Assembly: GCA_038893495.1 (NCBI GenBank)
Contig: JAWARJ010000001.1
Span: 930,001 to 994,000, forward strand
Direction of reading: 5' to 3'
DNA from: Thermoproteus sp.
GTDB taxonomy: Archaea; Thermoproteota; Thermoprotei; Thermoproteales; Thermoproteaceae
Length of the DNA: 64,000 bases
Shown: positions 26,282 through 33,991 of the stretch, in pieces
How the letters are laid out: every line of letters starts with the position of its first letter
Position numbering within the stretch: position 1 is the first letter of the stretch
Translations under genes and position numbers: made by a program
Notes under the pieces: generated by a model
What the model was told of the DNA's origin: nothing
What the model saw: only the letters and a program-made list of their open reading frames with translations
Database searches by the model: none

Positions 26282-27094
26282 ATGGCCTCCGGCGTAGTTT
26301 CATACGAGGCGCCTCGATATTCTGAGAACCTGTTCTACGAAACGACCCCCACGGGGATAGAGGGGTTAGACCAACTGTTGGGCGGCGGCTTCATACGGGG
26401 CCGCACCTATCTCATCTCCGGCGAGACGGGAACCGGCAAGACCCTCATATCGCTTACCTTCCTCCTCCAAGGCGCGTTGAAGTTCGGAGAGCCCGGCATA
26501 TACGTCTCTGTGGACGAGACCTACGAGCAGTTGGTCATGGGCGCCAAGAGGTTCGGCTGGGACTTAGAGGAGCTGAGGGCCAAAGGCCTAATAGAGGTCT
26601 TGGTGCCCGAGATGGACCTCATAGAGCGCCTCCGCGAAAAGGACCCCACAGCCATAGCCAAGTCGCTCATCGCCTCGCTTAGAGACTACGTGGCGGCCCT
26701 CAACGCGCAGAGGCTCGTCATAGACCCCATAGCGCCTCTGGTGACCCTAGACAAGGACGTACAGGTACTCCGCGAATACATAAGGGTGCTCGTCATGGGC
26801 ATAGAGAGGGAGATCGGGACCACCAACATAGTCACGACCGAGATCCCCAGCGGTTCGACCGCTATAAGCCGCTACGGCGTTGAGGAGTTTCTGGCCACTG
26901 GCGTCTTGGTGACTGGCATAGCGAGGACTCGCGACGGGAACTTCAAGAGAGTCCTCTTCATAAGGAAGATGCGTTGGTCGCCCGTACAGCCCGGCCTCTA
27001 CGAGTTCGAGATAGTGCCGAAAGAGGGCGTCGTGGTGAAGTCGCAAGTGAAGGAGCCGTTAATGCCCGTCACGTTCCTCCCCTTTGTGCCTTAA
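26282..27094 (+). CDS. KaiC-like RecA-superfamily ATPase, single domain
   Basis: The 270-residue protein starts with a short tail, then PTGIEGLDQLLGGGFIRG. Walker A is SGETGTGKTLISL, SVDETYEQL follows, and the Walker B-like strand is QRLVIDPIAPLV. This is the archaeal single-KaiC-domain family, thought to act as regulatory ATPases, sometimes in motility or stress signalling; the partner here is unknown. An ACATATAC box lies about 25 nt before ATG 26282. The C-terminal region after about residue 240 is Val/Pro-rich and may bind a partner. Confidence 0.85.
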   Translation: MASGVVSYEAPRYSENLFYETTPTGIEGLDQLLGGGFIRGRTYLISGETGTGKTLISLTFLLQGALKFGEPGIYVSVDETYEQLVMGAKRFGWDLEELRAKGLIEVLVPEMDLIERLREKDPTAIAKSLIASLRDYVAALNAQRLVIDPIAPLVTLDKDVQVLREYIRVLVMGIEREIGTTNIVTTEIPSGSTAISRYGVEEFLATGVLVTGIARTRDGNFKRVLFIRKMRWSPVQPGLYEFEIVPKEGVVVKSQVKEPLMPVTFLPFVP

Positions 27095-27156
27095 CTTGAA
27101 ACATCAACGTAATTGAGCCGCATGGGCGCCTATGGGCGTCTGCGAGATGGAGCCCT

Positions 27157-27732
27157 ATGTCGGGCCTCTTCGTAGCCGTCGAGGGTATTGACGGTAGCGG
27201 GAAGAGCACCGTGATAGCTGAATTGAAGAGAATCATGCCGATATATGCCACCAAGGAGCCCAGCGACGGGCCTATAGGTAAGATGATAAAAGAATGGGCT
27301 CTACGCGGAGGCACGGCCAACCCTTACGTCGACGCGCTTCTCTTCGCCGCCGACAGGATCGACCACTTCGAGCGCGAAATAGCGCCTGCGCTGAAGAGAG
27401 GGCTCGTCGTAGTCACCGAGAGGTATATAGAGTCGAGTATAGCCTATCAGGGCGCAGCTGGCGTCGAGGTGGAGTTCATCGAGATGATAAACTCCAAAGT
27501 GCCCCAGCCCGACCTCACTATAATACTCGACATAGAGCCCGAGGTGGCTGTGAGGCGCATCGGCGTGCGTGGCGGGCCGGCGGAAAAATACGAGCAGACG
27601 GACTTCTTAAGGAAAGTCCGTTCTATCTATCTGAAGAGAGCCGCCGAAAGGGGATATACAGTTCTTAACGCCGAAGAGAGGCCGGACGTCCTCGCCCTAA
27701 GGATCGCCGAAATGATTAGAGCTAGACTTTAG
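27157..27732 (+). CDS. tmk: Thymidylate kinase
   Basis: The 191-residue kinase phosphorylates dTMP to dTDP. It shows the P-loop EGIDGSGKST, KEPSDGPIG (substrate loop), DALLFAADRIDH, the catalytic-lid region TERYIESSIAYQGA, and ILDIEPEVAVRRI. Length is normal for archaeal Tmk. It follows the KaiC-like gene after 62 bp, without a clear TATA box of its own, so the two may be co-transcribed. Its end overlaps hisH convergently by 11 nt. Confidence 0.93.
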   Translation: MSGLFVAVEGIDGSGKSTVIAELKRIMPIYATKEPSDGPIGKMIKEWALRGGTANPYVDALLFAADRIDHFEREIAPALKRGLVVVTERYIESSIAYQGAAGVEVEFIEMINSKVPQPDLTIILDIEPEVAVRRIGVRGGPAEKYEQTDFLRKVRSIYLKRAAERGYTVLNAEERPDVLALRIAEMIRARL

Positions 27733-28297
27733 CTAGGCCAAGGAACCGCCGGATCACTTCAAGGCCCCTCCTGCCGCTCCTCTCGGGATGGAACTGAACT
27801 CCGTAGATACCCCTCTCCTCGTCGCAGACGGCCGCCACATATCGCTCTTTTAACTCTATATAGGCCGCCTCGTAAGGCGCCCCCACGGCCCTCACGCCGT
27901 AGCTGTGTAGGTAGTAGTAATAGGCGTCCTCCACGAGGCCACACGACCCAGTCGGCCTCGTGCGTTCCCAACCTATATGGGGAATCCTCTCGGCGTTTAT
28001 CCTCACTACGCGGCCTGGAAACCAAGAGAGGCCCTCGCCCTCCCCCTCTTCGCTAGATTGAAACATCAGTTGCATACCGAGGCAAATGCCCAAAATGGGC
28101 TTAGAGCCGACATATCTCTTAGCGGCCGCCGCGAGCTTGCTGGCCACAGAGAAGGTGCCAACTCCGGGCAGGACCAGGGCGTCGGCCTCCTCAAGGCTCT
28201 CGCCCCTAGAGGTATACGCCTCCGCTCCCAGCCTCCTAAACGCGGATATGAGACTTCCTATATTGCCCACCGTGTAGTCCAGTATGGCCACCCTCAT
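27722..28297 (-). CDS. hisH: Imidazole glycerol phosphate synthase glutaminase subunit HisH
   Basis: The 191-residue class I glutamine amidotransferase supplies ammonia to HisF for imidazole ring formation. The nucleophile Cys is in ILGICLGMQLMF, and the His and Glu of the triad are in GVQFHPERSG. The N-terminus DYTVGNIGSLISAF is typical. The start overlaps the hisG stop by 4 nt (ATGA), so it is the last gene of a hisC-hisG-hisH operon. HisF is not in this window. Confidence 0.93.
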   Translation of the reverse strand: MRVAILDYTVGNIGSLISAFRRLGAEAYTSRGESLEEADALVLPGVGTFSVASKLAAAAKRYVGSKPILGICLGMQLMFQSSEEGEGEGLSWFPGRVVRINAERIPHIGWERTRPTGSCGLVEDAYYYYLHSYGVRAVGAPYEAAYIELKERYVAAVCDEERGIYGVQFHPERSGRRGLEVIRRFLGLAKV

Positions 28298-29163
28298 TTT
28301 ATGAGCTTGTCGAGCTGTACTATGGTTACGTCTTTAGCGCCGGCCGATTTGAGCTTCATTATGAGGTCGGGCAGCTGGTCCTCGTCAATGACCGAAAACA
28401 CTTCGTACATATCGCCTCTTGCCAGACGGGCTATGCTGGGCGACTCCATGGCGGGCAACACCGAGACGACGTCTGCGATCTTATCAGCTGGAACGTTCAG
28501 AAAGACCATGCGCTTGCCTTGGGCGTCTAGATAGCCCTTTATGTACGTCACTAGTTTTTTTACCACATAGTCGTCCGAGTGCTCTCTGCTGACCACCAAG
28601 CGGGCCGACGTATCCAACACCTTCTCGATAGGCTCGAGGCCGTGTAAGGCGAGCGTAGTGCCGGTGGCCATCACGTCGACTATGACGTCGGCTACCCCCA
28701 ACATGGGCATAACCTCGACAGAGCCGGAGACCTTGACTATTTTTACCCTCTTGCCCTTCCTCTCGAAATAGGCGGAGGCTATATTGATGTATTTAGTGGC
28801 TACCCTGATGCCGTCCGGCATCTCCTCCACAGAGCGCCATTTGCCCTTAGCGGCCGCCACGACGATCGAGCCCCTCCCTATCTTCAAGTCGAGTAGCTCC
28901 GCCACGTCGGCGCCCGACTCCACCACGTAGTCGTGCCCCGTAATTCCCGCCGCCACGTTGCCGGCCGCTACTATCTGCGGTATGTCTTCAGGCCTGAGCC
29001 TTATGATGTTTAGGTCGGGCCAGGAGGTGGGGAGTATTATTGACCTCTCGTCGGACGCGAGGAGGCTTATGCCGGCGAGCTCTAACAGTTTGATCGTGGG
29101 CTCCATTAGGCGACCCTTATTGGGGACCGCCAGCAATATGGGGACTGTCCGGCATGCCGCCAT
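28294..29163 (-). CDS. hisG: ATP phosphoribosyltransferase, long form
   Basis: The roughly 289-residue enzyme makes the first committed step of histidine synthesis, joining ATP and PRPP. It begins PILLAVPNKGRLMEP, contains GITGHDYVVESGADVAELLDL, and the PRPP-binding strand VADVIVDVMATGTTL. The extra C-terminal regulatory domain (SPSIARLARGDMYEVFSVI) marks the HisG-long form, which is usually feedback-inhibited by histidine and does not need HisZ. ATG 29163 is preferred over TTG 29169. It lies 10 bp after the hisC stop. Confidence 0.92.
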   Translation of the reverse strand: MAACRTVPILLAVPNKGRLMEPTIKLLELAGISLLASDERSIILPTSWPDLNIIRLRPEDIPQIVAAGNVAAGITGHDYVVESGADVAELLDLKIGRGSIVVAAAKGKWRSVEEMPDGIRVATKYINIASAYFERKGKRVKIVKVSGSVEVMPMLGVADVIVDVMATGTTLALHGLEPIEKVLDTSARLVVSREHSDDYVVKKLVTYIKGYLDAQGKRMVFLNVPADKIADVVSVLPAMESPSIARLARGDMYEVFSVIDEDQLPDLIMKLKSAGAKDVTIVQLDKLIK

Positions 29164-29173
29164 CCACAAGTCC

Positions 29174-30196
29174 CTATATAAGCCTTTCGCCGAGGATTTC
29201 GCCGAGAGCCCTCAAGAACTCCTCCATTATATCCATGGGCGCTACGGTGAAGCGTAGGCAGGACTCGCAGAGAGGCTTCCCGCCGAGCGCCCTTACGGCG
29301 AAGCCTCTGCCGTAGAGCCTATTCGCTATAGACTCGGCGTCTTTCAACAACAACGTGACGAAATTAGCCTCGCCTACATACTTCTCGAGCCTTATCTTGC
29401 CGGCCACCTCGTTCCTTACGGCCCTCATGGCGTCTACAGACCGCCTTACATGGCCCTCCAGCTCCAGAGCCCTCTCGACGACCTTGGCCGAATAGCTACT
29501 TATGGGGTGAGGATAGGCGAGGGCCTTGAGCGCAGAGGCCAGCTCCGGCTTCGCCACCACATAGCCGACTCTAAGCCCTGCGAGGCCCCAGGCCTTGGAG
29601 AACGTCCTCACCTCGGCCACGTTCCCGTATTCGTATAGCTCCGGCCTCCAGTATCCGGCAAACTCGGCGTAAGCCGCGTCGTATATGAGCAGGCCATCGA
29701 GCCGCGAGGCGAGGTCCTCCAACTCCTTTACGAGGTGGCCTGTGGGGTTATTGGGCGAACAGACGTAGACGCCGCCTCCTCTAGCCGCCTTCGCCACCTC
29801 GTCCACGTCGAGCCCCAAATCGCCCCTATAGGGCACCGGCAAGTATTCGAGGCCCAACTGCTCGGCGAGTATCTTGGCCATACTGTACGTCGGCTCCAAC
29901 ACCACCAGCCTCTTCCTATCGGCGTAGTGCAATAACTGTATCGATATGCGGAGGCCGTCGTCGGCTCCGGCGGTTATGACGACCGAGCCTTTGGGCAGAC
30001 CCATATGGCCTTCTATCTTGGAGGCCAGCGCCGCGTTGTTGGGCTGGGTATAGTATCGGATCTCCCAAGGCTCTAGCGCCGCCGCCAGCTCGGCGTAGTA
30101 GCCCTCAGGCAGGAAGAGGTTCTCGTTGAAGTGTAGGCGGTGCACCTTATACCCCACATCGGGCTCCTCGTAGAATCGGGGGAGCTCCTTGAACAT
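29174..30196 (-). CDS. hisC: Histidinol-phosphate aminotransferase
   Basis: The 340-residue PLP enzyme converts imidazole acetol phosphate to histidinol phosphate. It shows LHFNENLFLPEG near the N-terminus, CSPNNPTGHL, YDAAYAEFAG, and the PLP-binding Lys in VRTFSKAWGLAGLRVGY. Length is near the family norm. It opens the hisC-hisG-hisH operon. It shares a single AT-rich box with the divergent hisI, whose start is 52 bp away. Confidence 0.93.
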   Translation of the reverse strand: MFKELPRFYEEPDVGYKVHRLHFNENLFLPEGYYAELAAALEPWEIRYYTQPNNAALASKIEGHMGLPKGSVVITAGADDGLRISIQLLHYADRKRLVVLEPTYSMAKILAEQLGLEYLPVPYRGDLGLDVDEVAKAARGGGVYVCSPNNPTGHLVKELEDLASRLDGLLIYDAAYAEFAGYWRPELYEYGNVAEVRTFSKAWGLAGLRVGYVVAKPELASALKALAYPHPISSYSAKVVERALELEGHVRRSVDAMRAVRNEVAGKIRLEKYVGEANFVTLLLKDAESIANRLYGRGFAVRALGGKPLCESCLRFTVAPMDIMEEFLRALGEILGERLI

Positions 30197-30216
30197 ATAG
30201 CCGCCTCGCGGCCCCT

Positions 30217-30231
30217 ACAAAAATTTATTTG
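30217..30231. promoter_or_regulatory. Shared bidirectional AT box for hisC and hisI
   Basis: AAAAATTTATTT is nearly symmetric and lies about 24 nt before GTG 30249 (hisI, plus) and about 26 nt before ATG 30196 (hisC, minus). One element appears to serve as the TATA box in both directions, so initiation on one side could compete with the other. Confidence 0.5.
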
Positions 30232-30248
30232 CGGGGGCGGGGCGCCTC

Positions 30249-30707
30249 GTGCAGAACGAGCCCGCTCCGAGACCTCTCGCCACGCCCGAAGAGGCCTATA
30301 GGGTCGCTAGATCCCTTAACTACCGCCAGAGAGACGGCACTGTCGTGGCTGTTGTGCAAGACGTGGAGACTGGCGACGTGTTAATGGTAGCCCATATGGA
30401 CTTCACAGCCGTCGTGCTCACATTGACTACAGGTCTGGCACACTATTGGTCTACCAGCAGGAGGAAGTTGTGGCTGAAGGGCGAGACCTCCGGGCACTAT
30501 CAGTACGTCGTGGAGTTCAGGACCGACTGCGACGGCGATGCGGTCTTGCTTAAGGTGGTCCAGATAGGCGCCGCCTGCCACACGGGTTCCCGTTCCTGCT
30601 TCGAGTCGAAATACTCAGCGCTATTTCCTTCTACGTTTAAGCTCGGCGCAGACGTCTTCAAGAGAGAGACCCTGGGCGGCGAGGAGGACAGCCACATGAT
30701 ACAATAG
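30249..30707 (+). CDS. hisI: Phosphoribosyl-AMP cyclohydrolase
   Basis: The 152-residue enzyme opens the adenine ring of phosphoribosyl-AMP. It contains [29 protein letters not shown], and the metal-binding region [15 protein letters not shown] ... CHTGSRSCF, with the Zn/Mg Cys and Asp residues. After the usual end it carries about 35 extra residues, the last 26 of which are encoded within the convergent hisE. GTG 30249 has an AT box at normal spacing. Confidence 0.92.
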   Translation: MQNEPAPRPLATPEEAYRVARSLNYRQRDGTVVAVVQDVETGDVLMVAHMDFTAVVLTLTTGLAHYWSTSRRKLWLKGETSGHYQYVVEFRTDCDGDAVLLKVVQIGAACHTGSRSCFESKYSALFPSTFKLGADVFKRETLGGEEDSHMIQ

Positions 30708-30905
30708 GTCGGCCGCCTCCTCTACGACCCTCTGCCTCCCCTCGGCCAGAGAGGCGACAACAAGCTCTATTGCCTCCTCGCCGACCTTCCTAGCTATATA
30801 ATGGACTCCCTTACTGTATATAGTGTATGTATAACTGTTGGGGTCTCTGGAGGCTATCCTAGCCCTAATCACTTCTTCAAGCTCGGCCAAGATCTCGCAA
30901 GTCAT
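30621..30905 (-). CDS. hisE: Phosphoribosyl-ATP pyrophosphatase
   Basis: The 94-residue MazG-fold enzyme hydrolyses phosphoribosyl-ATP. Conserved residues are visible in [14 protein letters not shown] and [16 protein letters not shown]. It follows hisD with a 4-nt overlap. Its last 87 nt lie opposite the 3' end of hisI, a long convergent coding overlap. HisI and HisE act on successive intermediates, so the antisense overlap might link their expression, but this is inference. Confidence 0.92.
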   Translation of the reverse strand: MTCEILAELEEVIRARIASRDPNSYTYTIYSKGVHYIARKVGEEAIELVVASLAEGRQRVVEEAADLLYHVAVLLAAQGLSLEDVCAELKRRRK

Positions 30906-32017
30906 CTCAACGCGTCGGCGTGGCGCCTAAAGCCCTCGTACTCAGCCAGCCTCAAGGCGGCCGCCTTGAGTTTAGTGTCGCCGAGAGGCCACGCGATCCC
31001 TATCGGCTTCATGAAGGTCATAGGCGTGATTATGCCGCGCCACCTGGCGGTGCCGCCTGTCGGGAGGACGTGCGATATGCCCGCCGCGTAGTCCAGCAGG
31101 GGGCTCGGCGCGTTTATCGAAATCGCGCCGACGTTTCTGACCATATAGGCCAGCTGGGGGGCGCCCCACACTTCTAAGTGCTCGGGGGCCATCTCGTCGA
31201 TGATGCGCGCTGCCTCCTCCAGCGACGAGACCCTCCTGGCCTCAAGGGGTCCCATGGAGCTCGTTTTCTCCATGGAATATATCCTAGACACCTCCTCTAC
31301 GAGCCAGGAGTCCCTTGAGAGGAATAAAGCGAAGGAGGTCGGGCCGTGTTCCAGCTGCGCGAGGATCCCGGCGACAGCACGGCCGGGCTCTACGCCCTCG
31401 GCGTATGTCACGAGCTCGGTGGGGCCCTCTATGCCGTCTATGCCCACATATCTAGAGAGGACGTACTTAGCGGCCTGCACGTATAGGCCGCCGGGACCGG
31501 CCAGTATGTCCGCCCCCAGCCCGAACGCCGCATAGGCGAGTCCTTGAGGGCCGCCGAGGGCGACGACGCCCTTGACGCCCAGCTTCTCGGCCACCGCCAA
31601 AAGCTCCGGCGTAACGCCCTTAGGCGGAGTGACCACATATAGCTCTGAAACCCCGGCCACCCTGGCGGGGACGGCCAGCATGATCAAAGTAGAGATATAG
31701 CGAGCGGGCACGTAGAGGGCCGCCCTCCCCACAGGCCTCCAGACCACAGACCTCAAGACCCCCTCGTAGTAGTCGGCGATGTCGGGCGGCCTCATCTTCT
31801 CATAAAGCCTTTCAAGGGATCTGGCGGCCTCGAGGGCGGCCGCCACGACCGACGGGTCGACGTCCTGGCGGGGGGCTGGCGGCACTACGACCTCGGCCGG
31901 CTCCACCCCGTCCAGCCTCTTAGACCACTCGAGGGCCGCGGCGAGCCCCCTCTGCCTCACGTCATCCACTATCCTCTCGGCGGCCTCCAAAACGTGTTGC
32001 GGAAACGGCTCGCGCAT
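30902..32017 (-). CDS. hisD: Histidinol dehydrogenase
   Basis: The 371-residue enzyme oxidises histidinol to histidine in two NAD steps. Motifs include GRAALYVPARYISTLIMLAVPARVAGV (seen in part), DILAGPGGLYVQAAKYVLSR, IEGPTELVTYAEG and PEHLEVWGAPQLAYMVRNVG with the catalytic Glu-His. It is shorter than the roughly 430 residues usual in bacteria. A GTTTAAATAG box is about 24 nt before ATG 32017. It forms a small operon with hisE. Confidence 0.92.
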   Translation of the reverse strand: MREPFPQHVLEAAERIVDDVRQRGLAAALEWSKRLDGVEPAEVVVPPAPRQDVDPSVVAAALEAARSLERLYEKMRPPDIADYYEGVLRSVVWRPVGRAALYVPARYISTLIMLAVPARVAGVSELYVVTPPKGVTPELLAVAEKLGVKGVVALGGPQGLAYAAFGLGADILAGPGGLYVQAAKYVLSRYVGIDGIEGPTELVTYAEGVEPGRAVAGILAQLEHGPTSFALFLSRDSWLVEEVSRIYSMEKTSSMGPLEARRVSSLEEAARIIDEMAPEHLEVWGAPQLAYMVRNVGAISINAPSPLLDYAAGISHVLPTGGTARWRGIITPMTFMKPIGIAWPLGDTKLKAAALRLAEYEGFRRHADALR

Positions 32018-32141
32018 ATCGCCGAGGGGCCATATCTATTTAAACAAAGCGCCACAGAAGGGCGCCGGCTGGGCGAGTCTAGGCCCTCTATGTCGCATAA
32101 AGAACAACGCAAAATATATTTGAGAGATTTCTATTTCGTTT

Positions 32142-33548
32142 GTGCAGTCCATCGAACTTGTCGTTGTGGGCTTTATCTTAGCCTTCTTCATAGCCGTTAC
32201 GTTCTATATGGTGGGCGCCATGGGCGCAAGCCAACAGACGAGCCAGGCAGGCCTCAACGTGTTGGCCCAACAGATACTCCAGAAGATAACCAGCTACACC
32301 GCCTACAGCCTATCCAACGAGCTCGGCATAGCCGACCCCAACACGCCCGGCTACGTCAGCGACTACATAATCGACTATCTGGCCATGGCGAGTCCCCAAG
32401 CTACAGGCCTCCCGGCCTGCTACGTGTTTAACACCAACAGCCAACTGGCATCCGCAGTGGGCCAGGTGGTGTACTGGGCCGGCTACGGCTACATCGTGCC
32501 CAACGCGCCCAGCGCCACGTTGAACCTCACCGCGATAGCCAGGAACCTCTTCGGGCAGAGCTACAAACAATACGACGTAGAGGTGCGAATAACGCCACTG
32601 GTCAGACTTGCCGTATGTCCCTATGTAGTCGTTAGTAGTGGAGGCACCACTATTACCTTTAAGAACGCTTGGAATCCGATATGTAACACCTTCTATTCCA
32701 CCAACACCCAACAGGGCGTCTACGTAGTGGCTAAAGGCGCAGGCTCCCAGCCGACGGGACAGATACTCTACACTGTCTATTACTGCACGACGAGCTACTG
32801 CTATCCGCCGTATACAAGCTCTGCGCAGCTCCAGCCGCTCTCCGGCTATTACAGCTACGCTCAGCTACAACTGCCCAGTTATATCAATTTCAGTCAGATA
32901 GCCTCGTTAAACGCCACCCTCGTGATATACGTCCAGAAGGTGACCTACCCCTACAGCGCAACTTTCTACGTCTTCAACGCGACCAGCATATCGTTGATAT
33001 ACGGCGCACCCTTCATCACCTCCCAAGGGGTCACCCTGTATTTGATACACGACGCGGATTACACTACATCGCCGAACTCCAACGTGCCGTGCGACGGCCG
33101 GCTGGATTCTAACGGAGTCGGCACACAGTCCCTAGGGATAAGAACCGTAACTCTATATACCGGACAGGGCCTCTTGAACATAGCCACGAACGTCAATCTG
33201 GACCCAGGCGGCTCGGGCAGTGGCTCGCCCAAGGTACAGCAGTGCTCGCAGTGCTCCGGCTCCTCCTGCACCGCCTGTTGGATTGACCTACCCCCTGGCA
33301 CGATGTTGGCCCTAGCCTACGTTACTGCTAACGCTCAATCCAACAATATACCTCAGGCGGCATTGGTGCCCATACCGTTGTTCCCGTCGCCGCCGCTGGT
33401 GGACGTGGACGTGAAGACGTGGTTAAGGTGGGGCTTCCAACAGCCGCCGCAAGTCTACGCCGCCTCGGCCTGGGGCATATTTAACTCTATCACCACGACC
33501 TATCTAGTCAACGTGACGGTCTACGAGTACCCCGGCCCCTTGAGATGA
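32142..33548 (+). CDS. N-terminally anchored surface protein, first gene of the pilus-like locus
   Basis: The 468-residue protein has one N-terminal helix (QSIELVVVGFILAFFIAVTFYMVG) with Glu near its start, similar to pilin cores. A large beta-rich extracytoplasmic part follows, with many sequons and Tyr/Ser/Thr-rich loops. Near residue 365 lies CSQCSGSSCTACW, two CXXC pairs that could form disulfides outside the cell. A canonical prepilin cleavage site is not obvious. GTG 32142 has a CAAAATATATTT box about 26 nt upstream. Its stop overlaps the next start (ATGA), and the following genes are in the same strand. It may be a minor pilin or an adhesin. Confidence 0.65.
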   Translation: MQSIELVVVGFILAFFIAVTFYMVGAMGASQQTSQAGLNVLAQQILQKITSYTAYSLSNELGIADPNTPGYVSDYIIDYLAMASPQATGLPACYVFNTNSQLASAVGQVVYWAGYGYIVPNAPSATLNLTAIARNLFGQSYKQYDVEVRITPLVRLAVCPYVVVSSGGTTITFKNAWNPICNTFYSTNTQQGVYVVAKGAGSQPTGQILYTVYYCTTSYCYPPYTSSAQLQPLSGYYSYAQLQLPSYINFSQIASLNATLVIYVQKVTYPYSATFYVFNATSISLIYGAPFITSQGVTLYLIHDADYTTSPNSNVPCDGRLDSNGVGTQSLGIRTVTLYTGQGLLNIATNVNLDPGGSGSGSPKVQQCSQCSGSSCTACWIDLPPGTMLALAYVTANAQSNNIPQAALVPIPLFPSPPLVDVDVKTWLRWGFQQPPQVYAASAWGIFNSITTTYLVNVTVYEYPGPLR

Positions 33549-33991
33549 GGTGGGTCTTGGAGCTCTTGCTCTCCGTGATCCTCGTGGCGTTGGCCGTATA
33601 CGCCTTGACGCTACTGCCGAGGAGCCCGGTCTCGACCACCATGGGGAGACAAGACGTAGAGACGGCATATAACACCCTCCTGCAGTTGTCGATGAGCCCG
33701 ACGTTCCTATCGGCGTTGCAGAGCGCCATATGTGCCGGCGACCCCACGACGGTCAAGTCCATCCTCGATACGGCGGTGCCGCAACCGTACGTCTATAATT
33801 TTACTGTATATCTAACGCCTAACTCCCCACCGCCCAAATGTCTCATATGTGCCAAGTGGGGGCAGAAGTTGCTGTCCGTCGCCAGGCCGACCGGCTGGGC
33901 CGGTTCCTCCGCCTCCGCCTCAGCAACAGTCAACGCGGTGCTCCCAGATGGAACACAAGTGGAGCTACAACTAATCGTGGCTAGGCCATGA
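33545..33991 (+). CDS. Small N-anchored surface protein of the pilus-like locus
   Basis: The 148-residue protein has an N-terminal helix (WVLELLLSVILVALAVYAL) and an extracytoplasmic domain with a KCLICAKW CXXC pair and a beta-rich end. No family is recognised. It is translationally coupled on both sides by ATGA overlaps, so it should be made together with the proteins encoded before and after it. It is likely a minor subunit or a partner that caps or folds the large protein that follows. Confidence 0.6.
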   Translation: MRWVLELLLSVILVALAVYALTLLPRSPVSTTMGRQDVETAYNTLLQLSMSPTFLSALQSAICAGDPTTVKSILDTAVPQPYVYNFTVYLTPNSPPPKCLICAKWGQKLLSVARPTGWAGSSASASATVNAVLPDGTQVELQLIVARP

